Below, piece by piece: positions 46,002 through 55,986 of a stretch of 64,000 nucleotides of DNA (the stretch's first letter is position 1; each line of letters opens with the position of its first letter). The notes under the pieces are model-generated. The model saw only the letters and a list, made by a program, of their open reading frames with translations. It was not told the origin of the DNA and did no database searches. The translations under genes and the position numbers were made by a program. The stretch spans positions 248,001 through 312,000 of the forward strand of contig NZ_SIRE01000006.1 of assembly GCF_004307995.1 (NCBI RefSeq). The letters are read 5' to 3'. This DNA comes from Paenibacillus thalictri. GTDB lineage: Bacteria; Bacillota; Bacilli; Paenibacillales; NBRC-103111.

Positions 46002-47288
46002 TTAAAATTTAACCAGGTCGTCCACCTTGACGGGCATCCCGGTGCGAATCGAAATATTTCCGGCGATGCCGGTCAATATCGACATTGCGCCATCGATATG
46101 GGACGCAGCCCGATTAAAGCGGTCCGGCGTCTTCTCCGCGGCAAACAGATCGTTAAGCAGCACAGGATCGCCGCCTCCGTGGCCGCCTTTTTTCTCTTCG
46201 ACTTTGACTTCGTACGGCTTCTCGAAAATCGGATGAACCAAAATTTTCTTGCCGACTACCGCGCCTTCAAGACCTTGGTCGCCGCCGGAGTTCACATACG
46301 ATTGTTCCACAATTTCCATCTCGATCCGGCCCTTTGTGCCGTTAAAGGCAACGCGGAAGCCTTCCCAAGGGGAATACGCGTACAAGGAGTATGTCAGCAT
46401 CACGTTGTTTTTGTAGCGGACAAGCACGCTCATCGTATCTTCGATATCGATTCCGTCGCCAAATACGCTCTGATCGCGGTAATATCCGTCCTCATGTTCG
46501 GCATCGGCGTACAGCGCCTTAAGTTGTGGATTTTCTTCCAGGTGCAAAGCGTAGTGGTCGTCCTTAGCCGCTTCGCTGCCGCGGGCGCGCGAGTAGAACT
46601 CCGTGACCCCGCGTTTTTCGGCATTTTCGCGTCCGTAGAACATCAGATCCCCCTGCGCAAAAACAAGCTTAGGCTGCGAGGCGATCCAGAAATTCACCAA
46701 ATCGAAATGGTGAGTGGACTTGTGTACGAGAAGCCCCCCGCTGTTGCGCTTGTTGCGGTGCCAGCGGCGGAAGTAATCGGCGCCGTGTTTGGTATTGAGC
46801 AGCCATTCGAAGTGCACCGACGTCACATCGCCAATCACGCCGTCGCTGATCAACTCGCGAATTTTGGTATTGTGCGGCGAATAGCGGTAGTTAAACGCAA
46901 CACGCAGATTACGTCCGGTCCGCTTGATCGCATCGAGAATTTCCTGGCATTTCGTTTCGTCCACGGTCATCGGTTTCTCCGACAATACGTCGCAGCCCAG
47001 CTCCATAGCGCGGATAATATATTTGTGATGCGTGCGGTCGATCGAAGTAACAATGACAACATCCGGTTTCGTGTCGGCGATCATTTGGTCGAACTGCTCG
47101 GATTTATAGGTCGGAACCGCTTCCGCCCCATGCTCCTGCAGCCGTCTGTTGGCATAATCCATCCGGGTTTGGTTTACATCGCAAAAAGCGACCATCTCCG
47201 CCGAATCTTTAAAGTCACGGGCAACGGCTACGTAAAAAAATTGAGCGCGGCCCCCGGCTCCGACTTGCGCATATCTTGTGCGAGACAT
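46002..47288 (-). CDS. Gfo/Idh/MocA family oxidoreductase, long form
   Basis: 428-residue dehydrogenase with N-terminal QVGAGGRAQFFY (nucleotide site), VAFCDVNQTRM (strand 2), VLSEKPMTVD (cofactor-side EKP) and the catalytic-region SGGLLVHKSTHHFDLVNFW. It is longer than the other two family members in this window, with an insertion around 230-290. AGGAGGAATCATACT precedes the ATG. It is divergent from an AraC-type regulator gene across 144 bp, so that regulator probably controls it. The substrate, likely a sugar or polyol, is unknown. Confidence 0.9.
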   Translation of the reverse strand: MSRTRYAQVGAGGRAQFFYVAVARDFKDSAEMVAFCDVNQTRMDYANRRLQEHGAEAVPTYKSEQFDQMIADTKPDVVIVTSIDRTHHKYIIRAMELGCDVLSEKPMTVDETKCQEILDAIKRTGRNLRVAFNYRYSPHNTKIRELISDGVIGDVTSVHFEWLLNTKHGADYFRRWHRNKRNSGGLLVHKSTHHFDLVNFWIASQPKLVFAQGDLMFYGRENAEKRGVTEFYSRARGSEAAKDDHYALHLEENPQLKALYADAEHEDGYYRDQSVFGDGIDIEDTMSVLVRYKNNVMLTYSLYAYSPWEGFRVAFNGTKGRIEMEIVEQSYVNSGGDQGLEGAVVGKKILVHPIFEKPYEVKVEEKKGGHGGGDPVLLNDLFAAEKTPDRFNRAASHIDGAMSILTGIAGNISIRTGMPVKVDDLVKF

Positions 47289-47332
47289 AGTATGATTCCT
47301 CCTGAGTAATAAGTGGTTAACTTGCCCTTATT

Positions 47333-47361
47333 GTAATGCAAAAAAAATATGAAAACATTAC
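47333..47361. promoter_or_regulatory. Inverted repeat between the Gfo/Idh gene and the AraC gene
   Basis: GTAATG (47333-47338) and CATTAC (47356-47361) are perfect inverted arms around 17 A/T-rich bases, within the shared promoter region of two divergent genes. It is a candidate binding site for the AraC-type protein, though AraC sites are more often direct repeats. Confidence 0.35.
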
Positions 47362-47432
47362 GATTTTTGCTTTCATAAGTTTTTTTCAACAATTTTTGTT
47401 ATAATGGACAGAAGGAAAGGTTGTGAACCATC

Positions 47433-48269
47433 GTGGAATTTTCGAAACCCCGGCTGGGTCCGTTTTTAATTGACCATGTCAAACGAACCGGCACCTACAG
47501 CATGACCAACAATCACGCTCACGACTCATACGAAATTTACTATATGTGCTCGGGTGAACGGTTTTATTTTATTAAAGACAGAACGTATCATGTGCGCCCG
47601 GGCGACCTTGTGCTGATTGAACCCAATGTGCTGCACCGCACAACGGAGGCTTATTCTTCCAATCACGAACGTATTTTGATTAACTTCAAAACGGAATTCG
47701 CGGAAAACTTCATTCAGGACAGACACGGGGAACTGACCGAGCTGTTCGGTTCTTATCCGCTGCTGCGGCTTGGCAGCAAGGAACAAATGCAAATTGCAGC
47801 CATGCTTGATAAAATGCTGCTTGAGTACAAACTCGACGACGAGGACTCCCCGCAGTACATCCGCATCATGTTGGCCGAGCTGCTGCTGGTCACACGCCGG
47901 TATGCGCGGCTAACGACGGTCAAACAGCCCGAATACCCGAATACGCTTCATCAACGCGTGTCGGATATCGCCAAATTTATTAATGAGCATTATCACGAGC
48001 CGATCAGCCTTAAGCTGCTCGCCGACCGCTTTCATATGAGCCAATTTTATTTGAGCCGCATCTACAAGGAAGTAACCGGATTTACCTTTGTCGATTACGT
48101 CAATCAAGTGCGCATTAAAGAATCGCAAAAACTGTTGAAATCGACCAAGTTTAATATTACGGCCATTACGGAGAAAGTCGGCTTCGAGAACAGCACCCAC
48201 TTCGGACGTGTGTTCAAAACGATTACCGGCGTCGCCCCGCTGCAGTACCGCAAGCTGCATAAGCAATAA
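47433..48269 (+). CDS. AraC family transcriptional regulator
   Basis: 278-residue regulator with an N-terminal cupin domain (YEIYYMCSGERFYFIKDRTY) and a C-terminal two-unit helix-turn-helix (DIAKFINEHYHEPISLKLLA, ITEKVGFENSTHFGRVFK). It shares long blocks with the protein at 42181-43029, so the two are paralogues. The start is read as GTG with GAAAGG about 12 bases upstream, a weak site. It is divergent from the Gfo/Idh gene and is its likely regulator. Confidence 0.9.
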   Translation: MEFSKPRLGPFLIDHVKRTGTYSMTNNHAHDSYEIYYMCSGERFYFIKDRTYHVRPGDLVLIEPNVLHRTTEAYSSNHERILINFKTEFAENFIQDRHGELTELFGSYPLLRLGSKEQMQIAAMLDKMLLEYKLDDEDSPQYIRIMLAELLLVTRRYARLTTVKQPEYPNTLHQRVSDIAKFINEHYHEPISLKLLADRFHMSQFYLSRIYKEVTGFTFVDYVNQVRIKESQKLLKSTKFNITAITEKVGFENSTHFGRVFKTITGVAPLQYRKLHKQ

Positions 48270-48309
48270 GAACGGGCGGCAGCCGGATGAAAGGCAGCCC
48301 CCGGTGTTA

Positions 48310-50610
48310 TCAGGCGAAATTTTCAATCAGCGGATGGAGCGCAAAGCGGATCGAAAACACGGTTCCCGCCGGTCCTGTTGTGACCTCCAGCTTGGCGTTA
48401 TGACGGGCGGCAATCGTGTAACAGACGGCAAGGCCCAGGCCGGTCCCTTTCTCCTTGGTCGTAAAAAACGGAGTGCCCAGCTTATCCAGCACTTCCTTTT
48501 GGATGCCGGTGCCTTGATCCTCCACCTCCAGGATGACAGGATGGCTTTCCGTGCCGTTGGTGTTCGTGCGAATAATGAGCTGTCCGCCGGGCTGCATCGC
48601 TTCAAGGCCGTTTAAGGCTAAATTGAGCAGCATCTGGCGAATTTCCTTCTCGTCCAAATAAAGCGGCATCGCCTTGCCGAGCTGCAGTTGAACCGCTTTT
48701 CCCGTCAGCATGGCCTCCGCTTGGATAAGCGGAAACATCGCCTCCACGATACTGTTTAGAGATTGCGCTTTGCGGTCGGCCGTTTTGTTTTTGGCCAATG
48801 AAAGAAATTCGGTAATAATCGTATTGGCGCGGTCCAATTCCTCCACCATCAGATTGATAATTTCCCCTGATGTTCTTTGTGTGCTTGTTTTTGCGATCTG
48901 CAAAAAACCGCGAACCGTTGTCATCGGATTGCGGATCTCATGCGCCAGACCGGCGGCCATCTCACCTACCAGATGCAAGCGGTCCAATCTGGACATCTCC
49001 AGTTCTAGCTCTACTCGTTCCGTAATATCGGTAATCACGGTGAGCACACAATGCTCCCCTTGAATTTCAATCCGTTCCGTCGACAGCAATCCGGTGCGGA
49101 CAACGCCAGAACGCGTAGAGTAAGAAATTTTGATCCCATGCACAACCTTGTCCGAACTTGCTGTCCACAACTCCGCCTCATCGTCGGCTCCGGTTTTTAT
49201 GTTTAAATCGACGCTTTTCATGACAGCTTCTTCGTGAGTATAGCCGGTATAACTCGTCCAGCTGTCGTTCACATCCAGAATGCGGCCGTCTTTGGTAGAA
49301 TGAATGGAAATCAGGCTGGGACTCGCCTGAAATATTTTATGAAACCTGGCTTGGGAATTCCGCAGGTCCTCTTCCATCCGTTTTTTTACAGAGGTATCGG
49401 TGAAATAGACGGAAAGCCCTTGCTTTTTCGGATAAACGCGAACCTCCAGCCAACAGCCGGTAAGCTGCGAATACACCTCGTAATGAGTTGGTGTACCTTG
49501 TAACGCCGCCTGATGCAGCTGACGGAATGTCATGCTGTCGGATTCGAGCAGAACATCCCACATGCTGTGCCCAATGACATCGTCTTGGCGGATGCGCAGC
49601 ATTTTTTCAGCCTCGCGGTTGACATATAAAAACCGCCATGAGTTGTCTACGGTGAAAAAACCGTCCGTGATGCTCTCCAGAATGTCTCTCAGCGAATCGT
49701 TGGATTCCTGGAGCTCCTCCGTTCTTTCAGCCACTTGATGCTCCAGTTCATGGAACCGCATGTCCCGCTCCAGCTCAAGCTGCCTGCGGACGGTGATGTC
49801 GCGGATGGAATACACATAGATGCTCCGTCCTCCGAGCGAAGCTTTTCCTCTGTGCACTTCAACGGGAAAGTCGTGACCTCCCATATGGCGCGCCATGGTT
49901 TCAACGATGTGCTGCCCGTTCTCGGCTGTCGTAAAATAAGCCTCGGGCGTTTCCTTACACTTCGGCAGCAGTTTCGTCACCAAGCAGCCAAAAGCGTCTT
50001 CTTCGGAGATGCCAAACATCGCCTTTAAGGCGGGATTGGCGGCAATGATCCTGCCTTCGGCATCCAGAGTTAATATCGTATCGGAGGAGGTTTCACCGAT
50101 GACCCTAGCCAGCGCCTCCGTTTGATGCAACTCTTCCGCAGTCCGCAGTAACTTGAGGTTCATTTCCTCCAGTTCGGCGCTCCTTATTTTGATTAGCTCG
50201 TTTTGTTCGTTTAATGTTCTTTGATGACGGTAGAAATTGACGAACGCCTCGACCTTATGCCTTAATGCTTCCGCATGAAACGGCTTAAAAATAAAATCGA
50301 TGGCACCGGTTTCATAACCTTGAATGACGTTTTCCTTCGCTTGGCTGAGCGCTGTAATAAAGATAATCGGGATATGCTTCGATTTGTCCCTGGATTTAAT
50401 TAAACGGGCGGTTTCAAACCCGTTCATCTCAGGCATTTGCACATCAAGCAAAATCAATGCAAAGTCATCCTTCAGAACGCAGCGCAGCGCTTCTTTCCCT
50501 GAACTTGCGGTAACGACGAGATAATCGGGAGATTCGAGCAGCGAAGACATCGCCATAATATTTTCCGGCCGGTCATCCACTAATAAAATACGTACATGAG
50601 CTTCATCCAT
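48310..50610 (-). CDS. Receiver-PAS-histidine kinase protein
   Basis: 766-residue cytoplasmic signalling protein. An N-terminal receiver domain has Asp12/Asp13, phospho-acceptor Asp56 (LILLDVQMP) and Lys109. A short coiled coil (about 130-165) leads into three PAS domains (about 165-280, 305-410 and 420-535), and a kinase core follows with His556 (AAGLAHEIRNPMTTVRGFL) and HATPase (about 640-755; GTGLGLAVCYTI). The core resembles sporulation-type kinases such as KinA. No membrane helix is present. It is the last gene of a three-gene operon, 39 bp after the CheR gene. It can receive phosphate from the hybrid kinase and pass it on; the final target is not encoded here. Confidence 0.93.
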   Translation of the reverse strand: MDEAHVRILLVDDRPENIMAMSSLLESPDYLVVTASSGKEALRCVLKDDFALILLDVQMPEMNGFETARLIKSRDKSKHIPIIFITALSQAKENVIQGYETGAIDFIFKPFHAEALRHKVEAFVNFYRHQRTLNEQNELIKIRSAELEEMNLKLLRTAEELHQTEALARVIGETSSDTILTLDAEGRIIAANPALKAMFGISEEDAFGCLVTKLLPKCKETPEAYFTTAENGQHIVETMARHMGGHDFPVEVHRGKASLGGRSIYVYSIRDITVRRQLELERDMRFHELEHQVAERTEELQESNDSLRDILESITDGFFTVDNSWRFLYVNREAEKMLRIRQDDVIGHSMWDVLLESDSMTFRQLHQAALQGTPTHYEVYSQLTGCWLEVRVYPKKQGLSVYFTDTSVKKRMEEDLRNSQARFHKIFQASPSLISIHSTKDGRILDVNDSWTSYTGYTHEEAVMKSVDLNIKTGADDEAELWTASSDKVVHGIKISYSTRSGVVRTGLLSTERIEIQGEHCVLTVITDITERVELELEMSRLDRLHLVGEMAAGLAHEIRNPMTTVRGFLQIAKTSTQRTSGEIINLMVEELDRANTIITEFLSLAKNKTADRKAQSLNSIVEAMFPLIQAEAMLTGKAVQLQLGKAMPLYLDEKEIRQMLLNLALNGLEAMQPGGQLIIRTNTNGTESHPVILEVEDQGTGIQKEVLDKLGTPFFTTKEKGTGLGLAVCYTIAARHNAKLEVTTGPAGTVFSIRFALHPLIENFA

Positions 50611-50649
50611 AAAATGTTCATTCCTTACCTGAATAGGATGCTAGCGGGA

Positions 50650-51510
50650 TTATTTTACTTTACGGTACAGCCTTTCGGCAGCATCCATTCCGCTGTAGCT
50701 GCTTTCGCAAACAGTAAATGAGATCGTCTCCCTGTTGCCAAGACCCAATATGCCGCCCTGCCCCAGGCTTTCATAAAACAGCTTATGGACGCGGGTCTGC
50801 AGGTCCCTATTAAAATAGATCAGTACATTTCTGCAAATAATGACGTGAAATTCGTTAAAAGAATGATCGGTCGCAAGGTTATGTTGGGCGAAGACGATAT
50901 GCTCGGATAAAAAAGAATGGAATCGCGCCTTGTTATCTTCCGCCGCGTAATATTCCGAAAACGGCCGATTGCCGCCGGCATGCAAATAATTTCGTGTATA
51001 CATCTTCATCCGGTTGAGCGGATAGGTCCCGGTCATTGCTTGTTTCAGCAACGCGTCGTTGAGATCGGTGGCATATATGCGCGCTTTATCAAGCAATCCT
51101 TCCTCATGCAGCAAGATGGCCATAGAGAAAGGTTCTTCGCCGGTCGAGCAGCCGGCGTGCCAAATTCGAATAAAAGGCAGCGTTTTCAGCCAAGGGATGA
51201 CATTTTGACGCAGCGACAAAAAAAATGAAGGATCACGAAACATCTCGGTCACATGAATCGTGAAATCTCTAAACAATCGTTCCATCATCAACGGCTGATG
51301 AAGCACCCGCTCCAGCAATGCCGTGATGCTGGACATGCCCTCGAGCCTCACCCTATGCCAAATACGCCTGCGAATCGTGGACATGGAGTAATCACGGAAA
51401 TCGTATCCATACGCTCGATATATGCCTTCCAGAAGCAGCTTGATCTCAATATCTTCAACATCTTCGCGAGCAGTCTCCTTGACGGAACGTTCAAATACAT
51501 CAGGGCTCAT
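50650..51510 (-). CDS. CheR-type protein methyltransferase
   Basis: 286-residue methyltransferase. The N-terminal helical domain (1-100) leads into the SAM-binding fold with AGCSTGEEPFSMAILLHE (119-136) and the IICRNVLIYFNRDLQ segment, typical of CheR. TEMFRDPSFF (88-97) is also a family signature. CheR methylates glutamates of chemoreceptors, but no receptor, CheB, CheA or CheW is encoded nearby. The gene is between two kinase genes, 8 bp after the hybrid kinase stop. Its likely substrate is the coiled-coil region of the hybrid kinase, which is inference. Confidence 0.92.
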   Translation of the reverse strand: MSPDVFERSVKETAREDVEDIEIKLLLEGIYRAYGYDFRDYSMSTIRRRIWHRVRLEGMSSITALLERVLHQPLMMERLFRDFTIHVTEMFRDPSFFLSLRQNVIPWLKTLPFIRIWHAGCSTGEEPFSMAILLHEEGLLDKARIYATDLNDALLKQAMTGTYPLNRMKMYTRNYLHAGGNRPFSEYYAAEDNKARFHSFLSEHIVFAQHNLATDHSFNEFHVIICRNVLIYFNRDLQTRVHKLFYESLGQGGILGLGNRETISFTVCESSYSGMDAAERLYRKVK

Positions 51511-51518
51511 GTGGTCAC

Positions 51519-54338
51519 CTACCTATAGAGCCAAACACGGATAAGTGAAAGCAATTGGTTTAATTGTACAGGTTTGCCGATATAGTCGGACGCCCCGGCT
51601 TCGAGGCAGCGTTCGCGGTCCTGCTTCATCGCTTTAGCGGTCAGCGCAATAATCGGCAGCTCGGCCCGCTCCGGCATCCGCCGGATCGCCCGCATCGCCT
51701 CATAACCGTCGATCTTAGGCATCATAATATCCATCAACACAATGTCAACAGGCTCTCCTTTGCATAGCAGTTCAATCGCATCTCCGCCGTTCTCGGCAAA
51801 CGCGACTTTCATTCCATGGCTTTCCAGCGCAGTCGTCAGGGCGAATACATTTCTCATATCATCATCGACAATCAGCACGCGTTTGCCGTCCAGAAGAGAT
51901 TCGCCTATCGCCGAAACGGGCATTGCGCTTGGCGCCTGCTCAAGTCCCGGAGCCGCTTCCCGCGATCCGGACACCGCCTCCGCCAGAGCCGCAACAGGTC
52001 CGGCTTCGTTCGCAACGTTAGGCGCAGCTGCCGCCGGCGCCGCGAGCGGCACCACGCCATCTTTCTCCTTGCCGCTTGATTCGAGAGCTACAGGTACGAA
52101 TAATGTAAAGCGGCTTCCTTTGCCCTGTTCGCTGTCCACATAAATCGAGCCGCCCAGCAATTGGGCGAGCTGACGGCTGATGGAAAGCCCCAGTCCCGTG
52201 CCGCCGTAACTGCGGCTGGTGGAGCCGTCAGCTTGCTGAAACGCTTCGAAAATAAGCCGATGTTTTTCCGTTGAAATCCCGATCCCCGTGTCGGAAACGG
52301 CAAAAGCTGCCACGGAAGAGGCCTGTCCGGCATTGCGGACACGCTTCCGCTCTTCTTCCCCGGGCATGTAAATATCAAGCCTGACTTCGCCGTATTCCGT
52401 GAACTTGGCGGCGTTGGACAGCAAATTCGTTACAATTTGCTGCAGCCGCTGCCCGTCCGTAAACAGCGTTCTGGGCACATCGGAATCGATACTGAGGTTA
52501 AATTCAAGCCCTTTCTTTTGCACGATAGGCCGGAATCGCTTCTCCAGCCCTTCCACTAGTTCCTCTAACACACACTCCTCGGGCACCACCGCCATCTTGC
52601 CCGATTCAACCTTGGAAATATCCAAAATATCGTTAATTAAGTGGAGCAGCTCATGGCCCGACTGGTGGATCGTGCGGACGAATTCAAGCTGTTTGGGCAG
52701 CAGCGTGCCCTCTTTATTTTCCAGCAGCAGTTGGGCCAAAATAAGCAGGCTGTTCAGCGGTGTCCGCAGCTCATGGGACATATTGGCCAAAAATTCGGAT
52801 TTATAGCCGGAGGCCATCTCCACTTCGCGTGCTTTCTGCTCCAGCTCCGCCCGAATCAGCTCCAGCTCGTCGGCTCTGAGCTGGGACTGCTTATGCTGCT
52901 TCTCCAACTGCTCGTTGGAGGTGCGTAATTCCTCCTGCTGAAGCAGCAATTCCTCGGCTTGGCTCTGCAGTTCCTCCGCCTGCGACTGAAGTTCCGACTG
53001 ATGCTGATGCGCTTCAAATAAGAGGCGCTCAATTCGCACATGGCTTTGCACGCTGTCGATGACAACCCCAAGCAGTTCGGTTACCTCGGAGATCAATTTC
53101 CGCTCCAGCTCTCCAATTTCCGTGAAACCGGCAAATTCGAGCACTGCGGTGACCGTTCCGTGATACAAAACCGGAATTAACAGCACATAAGAGGGCGGAG
53201 CTTGGCCCAGTCCCGATTGAACGGGGGCATATTTCTCAGGTACGTGCGACAACGAGATGGCTTCGCCGGACATAGCGCATTGGCCGACAAGCCCTTCGCC
53301 TACACGGAACGCTTTTTTGCCGAGTGCAGACCCGGCGTAAGCATAAGCTCCGGCTCTTTCGAAGATCGCGCTGTCCTTTTCACTTTGTTTAATATAAAAG
53401 ACGGCATACGGAGATCCGATCGCTTTGGCCGTATGCGAGATAAAAACTTGGGCAAGCTCAGAGACATCGTGTATGCCCCTCAGCAAATTCATAATCTCGG
53501 CCGAGTTGCTCTGCAGCCAGCTTTCATCCTCCATCTCTTTCTGATACTGCTGCTCCCGCAGGGCATGTTCCTCCAAAGCCGTCGACATATGGTTAAGCGA
53601 TGCCGCCATAAGCCCCAATTCATCGCTAGCCTCCGTCTCCACACGCGGCAAATCTTGATAAGGGCCGTCGGAAATATCGTTCATCACGCGCACCATGCGG
53701 CCTAACCGGCGTGTGATGGTGCGAGTCATCCAAAATGTAATACTGATGCTCATCAGAACGGTAAACAAAGTAAGCAATACACCGGTCCACAAAGCGATCC
53801 GTTTCAACCTGGTCGATTCTTCCGATGCCGTAGCGATTTCATCGTCCTGATATTTGCTCATTTGTTCAATCGCCGGATACAACAATTCGTTAATATGTTT
53901 GACATCCTGCTCCAGCAGCTTTGTCGCTTCAGGCATCTTGTTTGCCGCAAACGCGGCCGTAATCTGGCTCTCCATTTCGTCATGGGTTTCCAAAGCCAAA
54001 TAAACTTGCTGCAGGCGATCCTTTACGATCGGGTCCAACTGTTTGTTTTCCAGCGTTTTCAGCGCATCGACGGCATTATCCTTGTTCGTTTGAATTTTCC
54101 CCAACGCTTTTTGCATTTGCGTGCTGTCTTTGTTCAGCAGCATTAATGAGAGCCTGCGCTCCATCTCGCTAATTTCAAAGCGGCTGGTATCCGCAAGCCT
54201 GGCTTTCTCGTATCTGTCCACGATCCCATTCATATTATGCTGCAGCACGGATTGGATTTGCAGCACAAACCAGCACAACACGGACATAAGAAGAATCACA
54301 ACGCCTGATCCGAGATATAACTTTGTTTTTAAACTCAT
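51519..54338 (-). CDS. Membrane hybrid histidine kinase (4HB-like sensor, HAMP, GAF, kinase, receiver)
   Basis: 939-residue protein. A helix at about 10-30 and one at 183-203 flank an all-helical extracellular region of about 150 residues like a four-helix-bundle chemoreceptor sensor. HAMP follows (205-260), then GAF (about 290-430), a Gln/Glu-rich coiled coil (440-510), a HisKA domain with His522 (FLANMSHELRTPLNS), HATPase (SNAAKF, YGGTGLGLSISRQL), an Ala/Pro-rich linker, and a C-terminal receiver (VLIVDDDMRN, IVLMDIMMPKIDG). It opens the operon with CheR and the receiver-PAS-kinase gene. AAGGATTGCCTTT precedes the ATG. The ligand is unknown. Confidence 0.93.
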   Translation of the reverse strand: MSLKTKLYLGSGVVILLMSVLCWFVLQIQSVLQHNMNGIVDRYEKARLADTSRFEISEMERRLSLMLLNKDSTQMQKALGKIQTNKDNAVDALKTLENKQLDPIVKDRLQQVYLALETHDEMESQITAAFAANKMPEATKLLEQDVKHINELLYPAIEQMSKYQDDEIATASEESTRLKRIALWTGVLLTLFTVLMSISITFWMTRTITRRLGRMVRVMNDISDGPYQDLPRVETEASDELGLMAASLNHMSTALEEHALREQQYQKEMEDESWLQSNSAEIMNLLRGIHDVSELAQVFISHTAKAIGSPYAVFYIKQSEKDSAIFERAGAYAYAGSALGKKAFRVGEGLVGQCAMSGEAISLSHVPEKYAPVQSGLGQAPPSYVLLIPVLYHGTVTAVLEFAGFTEIGELERKLISEVTELLGVVIDSVQSHVRIERLLFEAHQHQSELQSQAEELQSQAEELLLQQEELRTSNEQLEKQHKQSQLRADELELIRAELEQKAREVEMASGYKSEFLANMSHELRTPLNSLLILAQLLLENKEGTLLPKQLEFVRTIHQSGHELLHLINDILDISKVESGKMAVVPEECVLEELVEGLEKRFRPIVQKKGLEFNLSIDSDVPRTLFTDGQRLQQIVTNLLSNAAKFTEYGEVRLDIYMPGEEERKRVRNAGQASSVAAFAVSDTGIGISTEKHRLIFEAFQQADGSTSRSYGGTGLGLSISRQLAQLLGGSIYVDSEQGKGSRFTLFVPVALESSGKEKDGVVPLAAPAAAAPNVANEAGPVAALAEAVSGSREAAPGLEQAPSAMPVSAIGESLLDGKRVLIVDDDMRNVFALTTALESHGMKVAFAENGGDAIELLCKGEPVDIVLMDIMMPKIDGYEAMRAIRRMPERAELPIIALTAKAMKQDRERCLEAGASDYIGKPVQLNQLLSLIRVWLYR

Positions 54339-54445
54339 AAAGGCAATCCTTCTTTATATTAGGGTGCGTACAATTACAGTTATTCTCTGTTTTCCCGGAT
54401 TTTCCTGCGGCGAATGCCACGCTGAAAAATATTTTGTTTGCCAAA

Positions 54446-54476
54446 CAAAAAAACGGTGCCGCGAATGGACACCGTC
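54446..54476 (-). terminator. Terminator after xylA
   Basis: ACGGTG and CACCGT pair around ccgcgaatgga on the plus strand, with T-runs on both sides (CTTTTT on the plus strand, seven Ts on the minus strand). It lies 20 bases after the xylA stop. Confidence 0.88.
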
Positions 54477-54496
54477 TTTTTGCTTTTTCAAGCGGA

Positions 54497-55813
54497 TTAT
54501 GCGTTAAGCAAATATTGATTGATCGTGCTTTTGATCAGTTCAAGACGTCCCGATTTGTTCTGAATCGGGTTGTTTTGCAGCGCATAAGCCTCAAGCGAGC
54601 GGAAATCCGCTTTGCCGGAAACGATATCCGCGCCGATGCCGGATTGGAAGGAAGCGTAACGGTCGGCTACGACGTTTTCCAATACGCGGTCTTCGATCAG
54701 CTTGGCTGCCACTTGAAGTCCGCGGGCAAAGCTGTCGATCCCGGCGATATGCGAATACACTACGTCGATCGGTTCAAACGAACCGCGGCGCACTTTAGCA
54801 TCAAAATTGACACCGCCCCGTCCGATACCACCTTCGTTAAGCAAAATTTCGTACATCGCCAAAGTTGTCGAGTACAAGTCGGTCGGGAATTCATCGGTAT
54901 CCCAGCCAAGCAGCAAATCTCCCTGGTTGGCGTCAATCGAACCCAGAGCGCCGCTGACACGCGCCACACGCAGTTCATGCTCGAACGTATGTCCCGCCAG
55001 CGTAGCATGGTTCGCTTCCAAGTTCAGCTTAAAATGCGGCAGCAGATCATATTGGCGCAGGAACGACAGCGTTGTCGCCGCATCGAAGTCGTATTGATGC
55101 TTGGAAGGCTCCTTAGGCTTCGGTTCAATCAGGAACTGGGCGTCAAAGCCGATTTCTTTGGCATAAGCAACCGCCAAGTGCATAAATCTGGCCAGATTGT
55201 CGAGCTCCAGCCCCAGGTCGGTATTCAGCAGCGTCTCGTAACCTTCGCGGCCGCCCCAGAACACGTAGTTTTCCGCGCCAAGCTCCTTGCCGTGTTCTAG
55301 CGCCTTCTTCACTTGAGCCGCCGCATAAGCGAACACGTCCGCATTGCTGGTCGTAGCCGCGCCATGCACAAACCTTGGGTTCGTAAACATGTTGGCCGTA
55401 TTCCAAAGCAGCTTTTTCCCGCTCGATTTCATGTTTTCTTTAATTTCCGCAACGATGACGTCCAAGTTTTTATTTGTTTCTTGAAGTGTGTCTCCTTCCG
55501 GAGCGATATCCCGGTCATGGAAACAGAAATAATCTACATCCAGCACGTTCAGCAGCTCAAAACATGCTTCCACGCGGGCTTTAGCCAAATCCATGCCGGA
55601 GAAACGATCCCAGCCGCGTACCGCCGTACCGCTGCCGAACGGGTCGGAGCCGTTGCCGGTAAAGGAGTGCCAATAAGCGACGGCAAACCGCAGATGCTCC
55701 CTCATCGTTTTGCCCAAGATCACTTGCTCCGGATTGTAAAATTTGTAGGCCAGCGGATTGTCGGACTGTCTGCCCTCATACGCGATTTTCGAAACTTGAC
55801 CAAAATATGCCAT
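54497..55813 (-). CDS. xylA: Xylose isomerase
   Basis: 438-residue enzyme that converts D-xylose to D-xylulose, cytosolic, needing two divalent metals. Signature parts are [13 protein letters not shown] (catalytic His and Asp), [33 protein letters not shown] (metal ligand Glu) and [11 protein letters not shown] (metal ligand Asps). The length is normal for the class II type. GGAGGGGATTTATT precedes the ATG. A divergent ROK regulator, as in Bacillus xyl operons, lies upstream. No xylulokinase gene is in the window. Confidence 0.98.
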   Translation of the reverse strand: MAYFGQVSKIAYEGRQSDNPLAYKFYNPEQVILGKTMREHLRFAVAYWHSFTGNGSDPFGSGTAVRGWDRFSGMDLAKARVEACFELLNVLDVDYFCFHDRDIAPEGDTLQETNKNLDVIVAEIKENMKSSGKKLLWNTANMFTNPRFVHGAATTSNADVFAYAAAQVKKALEHGKELGAENYVFWGGREGYETLLNTDLGLELDNLARFMHLAVAYAKEIGFDAQFLIEPKPKEPSKHQYDFDAATTLSFLRQYDLLPHFKLNLEANHATLAGHTFEHELRVARVSGALGSIDANQGDLLLGWDTDEFPTDLYSTTLAMYEILLNEGGIGRGGVNFDAKVRRGSFEPIDVVYSHIAGIDSFARGLQVAAKLIEDRVLENVVADRYASFQSGIGADIVSGKADFRSLEAYALQNNPIQNKSGRLELIKSTINQYLLNA

Positions 55814-55890
55814 AATAAATCCCCTCCGAAAATAATAAATGAATCCTTGCTGTGTATCGATTGCAGCGTTTCCAAATTTATCATAACATC

Positions 55891-55963
55891 AACTAACGAC
55901 TTTGTAAATTGATTAAACTAACTAAATGTGCAAAAATAAATTCGTTCATGATACAATCATGAA
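55891..55963. promoter_or_regulatory. xylA/ROK intergenic operators
   Basis: Two direct AACTAAC copies (55891-55897 and 55917-55923) are spaced 26 bp apart, near the region where Bacillus XylR boxes (TTAGTTTGTTT...) would lie. A perfect palindrome, TTCATGAT-ACA-ATCATGAA (55945-55963), overlaps a possible TACAAT -10 element of the ROK gene. Either could be the regulator's binding site. Confidence 0.5.
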
Positions 55964-55986
55964 ATAGTGTTTACATGGGGGCCTTT

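Noticed and set aside
46098..47309. 403-codon frame opposite the third Gfo/Idh gene
   Set aside because: The minus-strand gene has clear Gfo/Idh motifs and a strong ribosome site, while the plus-strand frame has neither.
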